From: Amphiura filiformis
Lineage: Eukaryota > Echinodermata > Ophiuroidea > Amphilepidida > Amphiuridae
Direction: 5' to 3'
Length of the DNA stretch: 64,000 nucleotides
Assembly: GCF_039555335.1 (NCBI RefSeq)
Contig: NW_027305506.1
Span: 930,001-994,000 of the forward strand
Part shown: in pieces, positions 1 to 10,167 of the stretch
How the letters are laid out: every line of letters starts with the position of its first letter
Position numbering within the stretch: position 1 is the first letter of the stretch
The notes under the pieces: generated by a model
What the model was told of the DNA's origin: nothing
Seen by the model: the letters and a program-made list of their open reading frames with translations, nothing else
Database searches by the model: none
Position numbers and translations under genes: made by a program

Positions 1-540
1 TAAAAAGCACCGTTTCTAAGCATTGTTGACATGGTGCTTTCAGGAAAGAAAGTTTCCTTTTAACTAATACCTAACTTTTGAGACAGTTTGTATATATGAA
101 GGTGTAAAATTAACCACTGCGTTTAGAAACTCAATCATCACAAAACTCATAAACAAACCGCCCCCAAGTTTGATTGACAGATGACCTCAGATGCAAACTA
201 TAGTAGAACTTTCCTTTGATTGAACACAACTGTCAACAGCTGTACACAATCTGACTGCGACCATATCTGTGCATATTTCAAAATACAACACGAATGCACA
301 ACTTTGGATACTTAATGAAAATACTAACCAATTTAATTACAAGTGTGTTGGCATGGTTGGATTCACTTCCCTCACACACAGTTCATTACACAGTGTACGG
401 AGAAGATCATTATGCTATTGACAGCTGTATTCATTCAAATGAAATTTCCACTAGTCTTTTAAATTATTAAAGCAGACAGTTACTCTGCTTGATAACATGT
501 TAACCCCATGGGCACTATAAAAGCCAAATTATTAGCTTCT

Positions 541-700
541 AAGAACTATTTTGATTGGTTACAAAGAGGACTATATCATGCATTGAGCCAATAAGAAATT
601 TGGAAACAGTGAGCATGGCTATCTAAAAAGCTTGATTTTGATTGGTTATTCAGATGATTATATTAGGCAATTAACCAATGAGGGCCCTGTAAGAAAGGCA
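541..700. repeat. Two adjacent CCAAT/ATTGG hairpin elements
   Basis: Each copy has a TTTTGATTGGTTA block, about 25 bp of spacer containing TATATCATG or a close variant, then a CCAAT block, so it can fold into a stem. The second copy ends in a tail resembling CTGTAAGAAAGGCAGTAGTG. The same element recurs near 1690, 4010, 4335, 4735, 5247, 17225, 21215, 21340, 21470 and 21593, in both orientations, so it is a dispersed MITE-like family. Confidence 0.6.
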
Positions 701-1770
701 GTAGTGCCGACTGCCGACGGGTTTAATTATAATTCAAACATAAATTGAAAGACAAGAAAAACTGTGCGTGGTAAAACCAGAAAATAATTCAAAATGTATA
801 CAACAAATAATAATAATAAAATCAAAAGTTATGAAAATGAATCATGGAAAACAGCCAGAATTGTACATTACTGATGTCTGACTCAATTTACCAGGTCAAT
901 ACATTACATAATTAGGCAAAATGTCACAGGTTGCACTCCACCAGCTACTATAGGATCCACAACTTAAGTTCCCCTAACACTTTCTGAAATAAACTGAAAC
1001 AACATTTTACAAAATGTAAAATAGTTTGTGTATAGCCTTATTTGTCTTACACATCTTTTGGGGCACAATGATTCATTGTGTAAAATAAAGATCCCATTGC
1101 AAAAGTAGCATCTGGAGTCCATAGGCGACAACTCTCTAGTAAGCCAGGCCTATTCTAGTGTTTGTTAAGGAAAGTTGGCTCCTATGGACAACTTTTAAAA
1201 TGGCTTATTTGTTGCGTAATGAACCATTGTACCCGAACACAATAATATGTGATGCTATAAATTGGTCCAGATGTGTAAATAAATATGGCAACACATTTGT
1301 TACATTTTGTAAAAAAAAAATTCCATTTATTTCAAATTTATAATTTATGTATCCTATAGTATCAAACCCAAAGCATTTTAAGCTACACCTAATCATTTTA
1401 TATTATATAGGTAACAATAAATACACTGATATTTAATTTCATGAGTTGTTAATTACCAAAATAATTGTGGCATAACTGAGATTACATATTCATGAATCAG
1501 TTAGAACAATGCTCCATCAAATTCTGTGTACAAAATATTATAAATTTAGCAAAAACTTTTCCATACGCGTAATAATGCAAAGCTTTTTAAATTATTGTAA
1601 AACAAGTCAAACATTTCTAATGGTAATTATGATGAATTTAAATATGGAATAGTACAGTTGACATGTGATATTGGAAACGCCTAAAAGCTCTATTCTGATT
1701 GGTTACTCAGATGATTATATCATGTAATTAACCAATCAGGGAAAGTGTAAGTGATCACTAATCATTCTTC

Positions 1771-1940
1771 AATTGGGCTACTCCATATGAAATCCATACA
1801 CTCTCTATAGAAGCCATGACCTTAATCTCCCACATAGGGGAGTGGAAATTTCAAATGGGATTAGCTGAATGAGTGGCTAAATTTGAAATCTACACCCCAT
1901 GTGTGAAAAGATTAAGAACATGTCTTCCATAGAGAGAGCT
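1771..1940. mobile_element. Palindromic MITE, decayed copy (GAAATCCATACA family)
   Basis: The left arm reads into GAAATCCATACAC, then CATGACCTTAATCTCCCACA. The right arm holds the inverse (a GATTAAG core and TGTCTTCCATAG), so the element is a nearly complete inverted repeat about 170 bp long. Better copies lie at 22292-22474, 24044-24183, 24364-24548 and 26134-26320. Length, symmetry and copy number suggest a non-autonomous DNA transposon; no transposase is seen. Confidence 0.6.
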
Positions 1941-1992
1941 GTCAATTCTCACGCATTGGGCACGAGTCTCACAGATTTGGGCACTTTCTCAT

Positions 1993-2052
1993 GGTCTCAC
2001 GCCAAGGTAGCATAATCTCACGCCAAGGTAGTAAATCTCATGCCAAGAGCTG
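1993..2052 (+). repeat. Short tandem repeat with unit TCTCACGCCAAGGTAG
   Basis: About three imperfect copies of a 16-20 bp unit (TCTCACGCCAAGGTAG and variants) lie in tandem. No function is evident. Confidence 0.5.
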
Positions 2053-3027
2053 CCAAATATGTAAAATCACACGCATCGTAAAAATAAAGCTGTCCCAACC
2101 CCCTACATTTTACATTATCGAGCGCCATGGCTCAAATTATGAACATTGTAGTCGGCAAACTGCCTCGGTATGTCATTCAACAGTGTCTCACACAAAGAAA
2201 TAACAGCCCTGCCCTAGGTGGTGTATGGATTTCAACTGGAATAGCCCAAGCACATAATAGGAAAACATCATTTATTCTACCACATTTCAATCATTTTGTC
2301 ATCTGCTTTAAATACTGACGTATATCAAAAGGCTGACTTTTGAATTTTTTTTTATTATTGTCATCTAATGGTGGCAAAATAAATCTAGAAAATTAACTTA
2401 AAATATTAATTTTGAGGTATTATCACAATATTACAATCTCATGTCCATTCATGAAACAAAGAAGCATGCTGAAATATAAAATAACAATATGAAATAAAAC
2501 GATGATAATAAAAATCACACAAGGCAACCTTTTGAGATATGACAGTATGTGATGCAGACAACCATTTGCAACATGTTAGACTGTTAAGCCTCCTATAATT
2601 GGCAACCATTATCACTATGGCAACCATCACTCTCGGAAGGATTAAGGGTTGACATCGGTTCTTTGAGATAATTACAACAAAATGAGCTCCCCAAAAGTGT
2701 GGGATATTTTACTCCAGGAGAGGGGTAAATCAACAATACAGGGGTCAAAATGAAAAATGCTTGGATTACCTTAACCCTATGAGAACTACCAGCCGATTGG
2801 CCAAAATGAATATTGTGTCTAAATTTGAACCAATCAAGGAGGGTATTAATAAGATCATCTGCATATGCAAGTCTGACCATAAATAGTTTAAAGCCTATAG
2901 TCATTGGCAATTGAAATGAGCATATCAAGTTATCAACCAATCAGAAATGCTGTTAGATGACCAGTAGTATCCAGGGTTTAAAATACATATCAAACTATCC
3001 AGCTTGTCACAAAGATTAAAAATGTAT

Positions 3028-3670
3028 CGTTTCAACTAGCTGCGACTTTTAGTTATAGAGCTACAAAACATAATTCGCCAAATGTCATTCATGCAAGGTC
3101 AAAATTTTAAAATGCTCTGATTTCATGAAAAAAAACTTACAATTGGCAAATTTTTGCCAAAGTAGACCAAATTCTTGACTTTCTTGATTAAGTTCATCAG
3201 GACTGTAATTCAGCATTTTCTTCTATACAAGTCCAATTGAAACACTTACTGTATGGGACGTTTCAAGAGCTAAGGACTGCTCTTTTCATCAGCCAGATGA
3301 TGCACTGATCTGCTTGGGTTGCCAGTTGACTTCTTGTTGGTATTGATTGATGTAACACTGTCATCACCAGAAATCAATACATCATAAAGGTGGCTTAATT
3401 TGAATGTGCCATCAACTCTGTTCATAGATTGGGTGCCCTGCCTCTGGATCCAAATGGATTCCTTGACCCATCTTGTATACTTGTCATTTTCTCTGCCGCC
3501 CACCACCGTCCCCTGTAGTTACATCCCTGAGTGCAAACTATACATGTTTTAATCCTTGTGGCAATTTCAGACTATTTTAAAAAGAAATCAGAGCGTTTCT
3601 AAATTTTGACCCTGTGTGATTGACCTATATCTCCTTAACCATAAGTCGCAGAGAGTAGAAATCCTTACGA
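3028..3670. repeat. Inverted repeat flanking a Penelope-like fragment
   Basis: The segment around 3040-3140 (CTGCGACTT, then GGTCAAAATTTTAAAATGC, CTCTGATTT) recurs inverted around 3580-3660 (AAATCAGAGCG, AATTTTGACC, AAGTCGCAGAG). The arms are about 90-100 bp and bracket a stretch with Penelope-like coding similarity on the minus strand. This may be a pair of terminal repeats or an independent foldback element. Confidence 0.5.
3270..3506 (-). pseudogene. Penelope-like retroelement C-terminal fragment
   Basis: The minus-strand frame of about 78 residues contains RWVKESIWIQRQ, then SMNRVDGTFKLSHLYD, and ends near GNPSR. That order (R-W-I/V-K-E, basic stretch, M-N-R-D/V-x-G, L-S-x-x-Y/W-D) resembles what I recall from the C-terminal tail of Penelope-like retroelement proteins and related GIY-YIG-associated proteins. 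The family match is from memory and was not searched. The frame is short, lacks reverse-transcriptase motifs and has no splice context, so I read it as a 5'-truncated retroelement remnant. It lies inside an inverted repeat (3028-3670). It could instead be an exon of a domesticated gene. Confidence 0.45.
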
Positions 3671-3699
3671 GTTTTATGATGAGACTCAATCCTTCCTAG

Positions 3700-4790
3700 A
3701 GCTGCTTGTGCGGCCACAAAAACCCTAAATACGACTCTCAATTTGGAAGCATAATTAATTGGCCACTCGGATAAATATATCATAATTGCTCAATCAGAAA
3801 TGCTGTACAAAAGGCATTTGTGCCAATAGGGTTAATATCATAAACAAATAATGCATATGGTAATAATTATTGAATAAGAACAATTGGAAAAAGTAATAAA
3901 ATATTGACCTATCTAAGAATATCTAATATATAAATAGCAATAACAAAGTATAATTTTAATCACATAGGCGCTACCAACAAAATTATTGGCAACTAAGAAC
4001 TGTTATGATTGGTTACAGAGAGTCCTATAGACCACTTGGCATGTGATGTCATTGCCCGGCAGTATGCGCGTGCATTATGGCAATTTTCATTGTTCTTTGC
4101 CCTGCAGTGTGCGTACGCATCATAGTTTGCTAGGGGCACATGTATTTTAAATCGCCTGCCACATTTCATATAGTACAAGAAAGCCATTGAACAGTGTAGC
4201 GGCTCGTTCAAGCATATCGACATACGAGTCCCTCGCCTTTGTTGATAAACAGTGATGTCAATTGGTCTATATCATATGTTGAGCCAATCAGGGATATGAA
4301 TTTTAAAAGTGCTATGAGATCTAAAAGCTTAAGTGTGATTGGTCAGTCAGATGATTATGTCATGTAATTAACCTATTAAAGGCATAGGCTTTAACATATG
4401 AAGCCCTAGTTCAAAATATCAAGAGGCTTGTTTGTACTCATTTTGATGCATTTTTCATGCTGATTCTAATATAGTCATGTAAATATAGAATTATGAAATT
4501 TTCGAAATTAAAAAAAAATGAGCTTGTCGTCTGCAGTCGACACCCATGTGGAGAGATTAACATTACAGGTTCATGCAACAATCTCTGATGATACAATTTC
4601 AAGCACAAGTCCTATCCCCATGGGCATTACCTTCTTTCTTATGGTGCCTCTGTCTGGTTAATGAAGGAATAATACCCTGAGCGGCAGGTAATGCCCATGG
4701 GATTAATGTGAGCCCTGCTAATTGGCTTCAATTGGCCTATACATGATATAGCCCTCATTGTAACCGATCAAATTAGCTCTTAAGAGGCCG
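3700..4790. other. Non-coding stretch with CCAAT hairpins
   Basis: No gene is supported. Hairpin-family copies lie around 4003-4060, 4255-4300, 4330-4380 and 4735-4780. The sequence between them is AT-rich and shows no coding pattern. Confidence 0.5.
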
Positions 4791-4794
4791 AAAA

Positions 4795-5099
4795 GGGAGC
4801 ACGGTGGCCGAGCAGAACGGGCTACAACTCATAATCGGAAGGTTGCGGGTTCGAGCCCCGGCGACGCCATCGTGTTGTGCCCTTGAGTAAGGCACTTTAT
4901 CTCGATTACTCCTCTCCACCCAGGTGTGAAATGGGGAGCTGTTATGAATACTGTCCATTGAGTGCCGCCTAAAGGTATGAGCATGCCTTGGGCATTGTAT
5001 GGCAGCTGACATATTCTAACGACGGCGGAATAAATGTAAAGCGCTTTGGTACATATTCACATGTGAAAGGCGCTGTATAAATACCAACATTTATTTTTT
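4795..5099 (+). mobile_element. tRNA-derived SINE, about 300 bp
   Basis: The head looks like a tRNA gene with RNA polymerase III boxes: an A-box-like GGTGGCCGAGC and a B box GGTTCGAGCCC. The body continues with TTGAGTAAGGCACTTTATCT and CTCCTCTCCACCCAGGTG. The 3' part carries AAAGCGCTTTGG and GGCGCTGTATAAATACC, followed by a T-rich tail. This head-body-tail layout is characteristic of tRNA-derived SINEs of marine animals. The element lies downstream of the minus-strand rabaptin gene. Confidence 0.8.
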
Positions 5100-5629
5100 T
5101 AAATTTTAATTGTGGTGGGTAGTACCCATGTGGAAGTCTCATAAAACCAAAAACATTTCACATATTTGCCTGATGGTTTAGTACATATAGAAAATGCCAA
5201 GACCAAAAGCAGCTTTAAAATGAAACCAAAATCATACATTTACCATATCTGTGATTGGCTCAATACATGAGATAGCCCCCTTTATAACCAATCAAAATAG
5301 TTCTTAGAAGCTGATGATGTACAGTAGTGCCCATGGGGATTAATGACTGACTTCCAAATATAGCCAGTCCAGGTTTGCCCCCCAAAAAAATCAGTACAAA
5401 GCATGGGTCAAAAGTCAAATCAATAAAAAGTTACCCAACTTTTCTCTTAATTGTTAGTTTTTATGGGACGGGAATGACCAAAAACCACAGGGCTAAATGT
5501 CAATAGGTCGCCCAATTTAATTGTTAATGTTTCTATGGCACAGGAAACAGTTAAAAGTCACAGGAATATCTACAAACCCACCAAGTCAATCTCCTCTAGC
5601 TGGTCTAATTAAATCTAGAAACACTGGTG
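5100..5629 (-). other. Probable 3' untranslated and downstream region of the rabaptin gene
   Basis: This lies just downstream (minus strand) of the FYVE exon stop. A CCAAT hairpin element is at 5247-5320. I could not choose a polyadenylation site with confidence. Confidence 0.4.
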
Positions 5630-5794
5630 CTATGAAGTCATTGGAGCTTCTTTGCTGAAATACGGTGCCGATTCATTGACTAGTAATGTGTGACAGATGT
5701 TGCAAACTGGCATACGTCTTCTCCGTGGGCCGCTTTCTACATGTTTAGTTACACATTCTGGACAGAAGACTTTACCACAGTGTTTGCAATGTTG
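5630..5794 (-). CDS. RABEP-like: Rabaptin-like gene, last exon: second half of FYVE zinc finger, and stop
   Basis: This exon codes for 54 residues and a TAG stop. It follows a minus-strand acceptor TTTTCAG|CAA at 5795 and starts in phase 0. It supplies six of the eight zinc-ligand cysteines of a FYVE finger: HCKHC, FCPEC and VCNIC. The order, with a SGPRRRR stretch and a terminal CHTLL, is that of FYVE domains, which bind phosphatidylinositol 3-phosphate on early endosomes. The signature written R-R/K-H-H-C-R is weakened here to K-K-Q-Q-H-C-K across the exon junction, so lipid binding may be reduced. The preceding exon (6045-6151) joins in phase. Vertebrate rabaptins lack a FYVE domain; invertebrate family members with one probably exist, but I could not check. 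A short tail of 15 residues follows CHTLL. Confidence 0.8.
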   Translation of the reverse strand, partial: QHCKHCGKVFCPECVTKHVESGPRRRRMPVCNICHTLLVNESAPYFSKEAPMTS

Positions 5795-6044
5795 CTGAAA
5801 ATGAACAAAAATAGCAATGTACCCTTAGTTCAAATTTAGAATTCACCTTTTCGGTAAAGCCTTCGAGTTTAGACAATGTGTACATCGGCGTGACGTCAGG
5901 TGATGACATCGGGGTCCAAACGAAAAAGCTTATGAGATTTAACAAAAAAGTGAGCTAGAAATGACAACATCAGTCAGCCAAAATTGTAAGATTTTACTCA
6001 AAGAATCTGGGCATCTGGGAATACCAAATGAATGCATTGCATAC

Positions 6045-6151
6045 CTTTTTCTTTTTGCCAAATGCTTGTTTACATCCATTACATTTCTCAGCATCGTCCT
6101 CATGCTGCCATCGCACCTCATTATCCTTCTGACGAATGTTTCTAGTTGAAC
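6045..6151 (-). CDS. RABEP-like: Rabaptin-like gene, exon with end of coiled coil and first half of FYVE finger (frame break)
   Basis: This 107-bp exon is bounded by a minus-strand acceptor TTGATAG|GTT and donor AAG|GTATGC. Its main frame gives IRQKDNEVRWQHEDD, then EKCNGCKQAFGKKKK: the W-x-x-x-D start of a FYVE finger and its first C-x2-C pair. It joins the final exon in phase 0. At the upstream edge, a phase-0 splice from the coiled-coil exon at 9853 gives VQLE, which matches the human rabaptin-5 order SQTLQVQLERIRQ as I remember it. The frame must then shift by one base between VQLE and IRQ. The exon therefore looks one base short near 6138. A real frameshift, a sequencing error or an unusual upstream donor are all possible. 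Confidence 0.75.
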
Positions 6152-6720
6152 CTATCAAAAAGTAAGTACAAAATAACATGAAAATAAGTCTCAGTAAAGC
6201 CTCTATCTATTAGAGTAGAACCGATCTGATCAGTTTCTTCTGAATTAGTCCAACTTTGGCATAATCTGATCTGTATCGGAATCGTTGTTGTCCAAGGTAG
6301 GTGGTTTCAACTGGTTTTTACTTGCTTTTATTACCAGCAATTCCTTAATATTTATACTAAGATTTGGGCAGGTGTCCTTACCTTTACATATCACAATGTT
6401 CTTTTACATTAATTTTGGTTTGGACATTGGTCGGAATATATTATGGATTATATTTTGCCGTAAAATGTTGAGCCTGTCATAACACGTTATGAATAAAAAC
6501 AGATGTGTTGTTTCCTTTTTAACTATTGGCCATCAATCAAGGTTGATAAGCGCCAATTATAGAGGGTTATTAATTTCTCAAAGAGTGTAGGATGTGTATT
6601 TTGGGGGGTATTTTGGGCATTTTACAGATCGGGATCAGAATCGGTGATCAGCAGATTAGCATGCAAACTGATCAGCAGATTCAAAAAAATATATATGTCT
6701 ACATTTATTTCATTTTATTT
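6152..6720 (-). other. Intron between the repeat array and the FYVE exons
   Basis: AT-rich intron sequence with no further gene seen. It sits between the end of the 84-bp array and the FYVE acceptor at 6152. Confidence 0.6.
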
Positions 6721-6734
6721 ATATTGTAATGACT

Positions 6735-9700
6735 ATATTCCTACCTGCAATGATTGTGATAGCCTAACAAAGTCCCTCTGAACTGCTTCACTGTTGTCTA
6801 ACTCATATTGTAATGACTGTATTCCTACCTGCAATGATTGTGATAACCTAACAAAGTCCTTCTGCAATGCTTCACTGTTGTCTAACTCATATTGCAATGA
6901 CTATATTCCTACCTACAATGATTGTGATAACCTAACAAAGTCCTTCTGCAATGCTTCACTGTTGTCTAACTCATATTGTAATGACTATATTCCTACCTAC
7001 AATGATTGTGATAACCTAACAAAGTCCCTCTGCACTGCTTCACTGTTGTCTAACTCATATTGTAATGACTGTATTCCTACCTGCAATGATTGTGATAACT
7101 AAACCAAGTCCTTCTGCAATGCTTCACTGTTGTCTAACTCATATTGTAATGACTGTATTCCTACCTGCAATGATTGTGATAACTAAACCAAGTCCTTCTG
7201 CAATGCTTCACTGTTGTCTAACTCATATTGTAATGACTGTATTCCTACCTGCAATGATTGTGATAACTAAACCAAGTCCTTCTGCAATGCTTCACTGTTG
7301 TCTAACTCATATTGTAATGACTGCATTCCTACCTGCAATGATTGTGATAACCTAACCAAGTCTTTCTGCAATGCTTCACTGTTGTCTAACTCATATTGTA
7401 ATGACTGTATTCCAACCTGCAATGATTGTGATAACCTAACCAAGTCCTTCTGCAATGCTTCACTGTTGTCTAACTCATATTGTAATGACTGCATTCCTAC
7501 CTGCAATGATTGTGATAACCTAACCAAGTCTTTCTGCAATGCTTCACTGTTGTCTAACTCATATTGTAATGACTGTATTCCTACCTGCAATGATTGTGAT
7601 AACCTAACAAAGTCCCTCTGCAATGCTTCACTGTTGTCTAACTCATATTGTAATGACTGCATTCCTACCTGCAATGATTGTGATAACCTAACAAAGTCCC
7701 TCTGCACTGCTTCACTGTTGTCTAACTCATATTGTAATGACTGTATTCCTACCTGCAATGATTGTGATAACCTAACCAAGTCCTTCTGCAATGCTTCACT
7801 GTTGTCTAACTCATATTGTAATGACTATATTCCTACCTACAATGATTGTGATAACCTAACCAAGTCCCACTGCACTGCTTCACTGTTGTCTAACTCATAT
7901 TGTAATGACTGTATTCCAACCTGCAATGATTGTGATAACCTAACCAAGTCCTTCTGCAATGCTTCACTGTTGTCTAACTCATATTGTAATGACTGCATTC
8001 CTACCTGCAATGATTGTGATAACCTAACCAAGTCTTTCTGCAATGCTTCACTGTTGTCTAACTCATATTGTAATGACTGTATTCCAACCTGCAATGATTG
8101 TGATAACCTAACCAAGTCCTTCTGCAATGCTTCACTGTTGTCTAACTCATATTGTAATGACTGCATTCCTACCTGCAATGATTGTGATAACCTAACAAAG
8201 TCCCTCTGCACTGCTTCACTGTTGTCTAACTCATATTGTAATGACTGTATTCCTACCTGCAATGATTGTGATAACCTAACCAAGTCCTTCTGCAATGCTT
8301 CACTGTTGTCTAACTCATATTGTAATGACTATATTCCTACCTACAATGATTGTGATAACCTAACAAAGTCCCTCTGCACTGCTTCACTGTTGTCTAACTC
8401 ATATTGTAATGACTGCATTCCTACCTGCAATGATTGTGATAACCTAACAAAGTCCTTCTGCACTGCTTCACTGTTGTCTAACTCATATTGTAATGACTGT
8501 ATTCCTACCTGCAATGATTGTGATAGCCTAACAAAGTCCTTCTGCACTGCTTCACTGTTGTCTAACTCATATTGTAATGACTGTATTCCTACCTGCAATG
8601 ATTGTGATAACCTAACCAAGTCTTTCTGCAATGCTTCACTGTTGTCTAACTCATATTATAATGACTGTATTCCTACCTGCAATGATTGTGATAGCCTAAC
8701 AAAGTCCCTCTGCACTGCTTCACTGTTGTCTAACTCATATTGTAATGACTGCATTCCTACCTGCAATGATTGTGATAGCCTAACAAAGTCCCTCTGCACT
8801 GCTTCACTGTTGTCTAACTCATATTGTAATGACTGTATTCCTACCTGCAATGATTGTGATAACCTAACCAAGTCCTTCTGCAATGCTTCACTGTTGTCTA
8901 ACTCATATTGTAATGACTGCATTCCTACCTGCAATGATTGTGATAGCCTAACAAAGTCCCACTGCACTGCTTCACTGTTGTCTAACTCATATTGTAATGA
9001 CTGCATTCCAACCTGCAATGATTGTGATAACCTAACCAAGTCTTTCTGAACTGCTTCACTGTTGTCTAACTCATATTGTAATGACTGTATTCCTACCTGC
9101 AATGATTGTGATAACCTAACCAAGTCCTTCTGCAATGCTTCACTGTTGTCTAACTCATATTGTAATGACTGTATTCCAACCTGCAATGATTGTGATAACC
9201 TAACCAAGTCCTTCTGCAATGCTTCACTGTTGTCTAACTCATATTGTAATGACTGTATTCCTACCTGCAATGATTGTGATAACCTAACCAAGTCCTTCTG
9301 CACTGCTTCACTGTTGTCTAACTCATATTGTAATGACTGCATTCCTACCTGCAATGATTGTGATAGCCTAACAAAGTCCCTCTGAACTGCTTCACTGTTG
9401 TCTAACTCATATTGTAATGACTGTATTCCTACCTGCAATGATTGTGATAACCTAACCAAGTCCTTCTGCAATGCTTCACTGTTGTCTAACTCATATTATA
9501 ATGACTGTATTCCTACCTGCAATGATTGTGATAGCCTAACAAAGTCCCTCTGCACTGCTTCACTGTTGTCTAACTCATATTGTAATGACTGCATTCCTAC
9601 CTGCAATGGTTGTGATAACCTAACAAAGTCCTTCTGCACTGCTTCACTGTTGTCTAACTCATATTGTAATGACTGCATTCCTACCTGCAATGATTGTGAT

Positions 9701-9930
9701 AACCTAACCAAGTCCTTCTGCAATGCTTCACTGTTGTCTAACTCATATTGTAATGACTGCATTCCTACCTGCAATGATTGTGATAACCTAACAAAGTCCC
9801 TCTGCAATGCTTCACTGTTGTCTAACTCATATTGTAATGACTGTATTCCTACCTGCAATGATTGTGATAGCCTAACAAAGTCCCTCTGAACTGCTTCACT
9901 GTTGTCTAACTCATATTGTAATGACTGTAA
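6735..9930 (-). repeat. 84-bp tandem array, 38 copies, coding-type coiled-coil repeat with a splice donor in each unit
   Basis: The marker TCTAACTCAT starts at 6797 and recurs every 84 bp to 9905: 38 copies, 37 x 84 = 3108 bp, with no net indel. On the minus strand each unit codes for 28 residues, typified by LQKDLVRLSQSLQ, VGIQSL and QYELDNSEA. That is four heptads, homologous to the Rab5-binding coiled coil at the end of rabaptin-5. The unit is the end of exon 9853-9969 plus the start of its intron, so nearly every unit repeats the donor CAG|GTAGGA (some GTTGGA). Stops occur in nine units: CAG to TAG at four donor codons (near 6915, 6999, 7839, 8343), CAA to TAA near 8656 and 9492, and AGG to TAG in three adjacent units near 7095-7270. 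At least the part beyond 9492 is probably intronic. The opposite strand also has a long cysteine-rich open frame, judged a shadow. Confidence 0.9.
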
Positions 9931-9969
9931 TTTATTCTTAGACTCTCTCTGATCTTTCTCAAGCTTGGA
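9853..9969 (-). CDS. RABEP-like: Rabaptin-like gene, Rab5-binding coiled-coil exon
   Basis: This 117-bp exon (39 codons, phase 0 at both ends) follows the acceptor TTGTTTTCAG|TCC and ends at CAG|GTAGGA. It reads SKLEKDQRESKNKLQSLQYE and then LDNSEAVQRDFVRLSQSLQ. The second part matches the human rabaptin-5 order LDVSEQVQRDFVKLSQTLQ as I remember it, the C-terminal parallel coiled coil that binds Rab5-GTP on early endosomes. The donor at 9852 is the first of about 38 near-identical donors, because the exon end is the founder of the 84-bp array that follows. Reading through donors would append 28-residue modules in frame until a TAA near 9492. Use of the first donor joins to VQLE in the FYVE exon. 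Confidence 0.85.
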
Positions 9970-10094
9970 CTGAAAACAAACGAAGAGGAATGTTACATGA
10001 AAACAGTGGCTTTTTTGACAGTAGTAGGCAAACTATGATGAAATCTTATCTGTTTTGCTGTCAAGGCATTATTAAAGGAGGAAATAAGGAAAAG

Positions 10095-10167
10095 TGATCC
10101 CACCAGGGAATTGAACCCAGGATCTCTGGTTTACGAGACCAGCGCCTTAACCACTTGGCCACAGGGG
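10095..10167 (-). tRNA. tRNA-Thr(CGU)-like sequence, probably a pseudogene
   Basis: The minus strand has a D-arm GGCCAAGTGGTTAAGGC, an anticodon stem CTGGT/ACCAG around a loop with CGT, and a T loop TTCAATT. The acceptor stem pairs poorly and the T stem has a mismatch, so it is likely a tRNA pseudogene or the head of a decayed SINE. Confidence 0.5.

Larger units (their letters stand above)
1..3027. other. Intergenic or intronic DNA rich in short hairpin elements
   Basis: No coding region is supported here. The stretch holds several short elements built around inverted ATTGG/CCAAT blocks (541-600, 640-690, 1690-1742, 2810-2945) and a decayed palindromic MITE (1771-1940) whose right end recurs at 2213-2250. 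The short open frames are AT-rich chance frames without splice or codon support. Confidence 0.6.

Noticed and set aside
4795-4870. Functional tRNA gene at the SINE head
   Set aside because: It continues directly into a SINE body and tail, and its anticodon arm pairs poorly; it is an element head, not a tRNA gene.
7298-9049. Long cysteine-rich open frame (583 residues, repeats of SNSYCNDCIPTCNDCDN) on the plus strand of the 84-bp array
   Set aside because: It is the opposite strand of the coiled-coil repeat. The minus strand matches the upstream rabaptin exon and its splice donor, and the plus frame has no homologue I know, no splice context and stays open only because the unit is a multiple of three.
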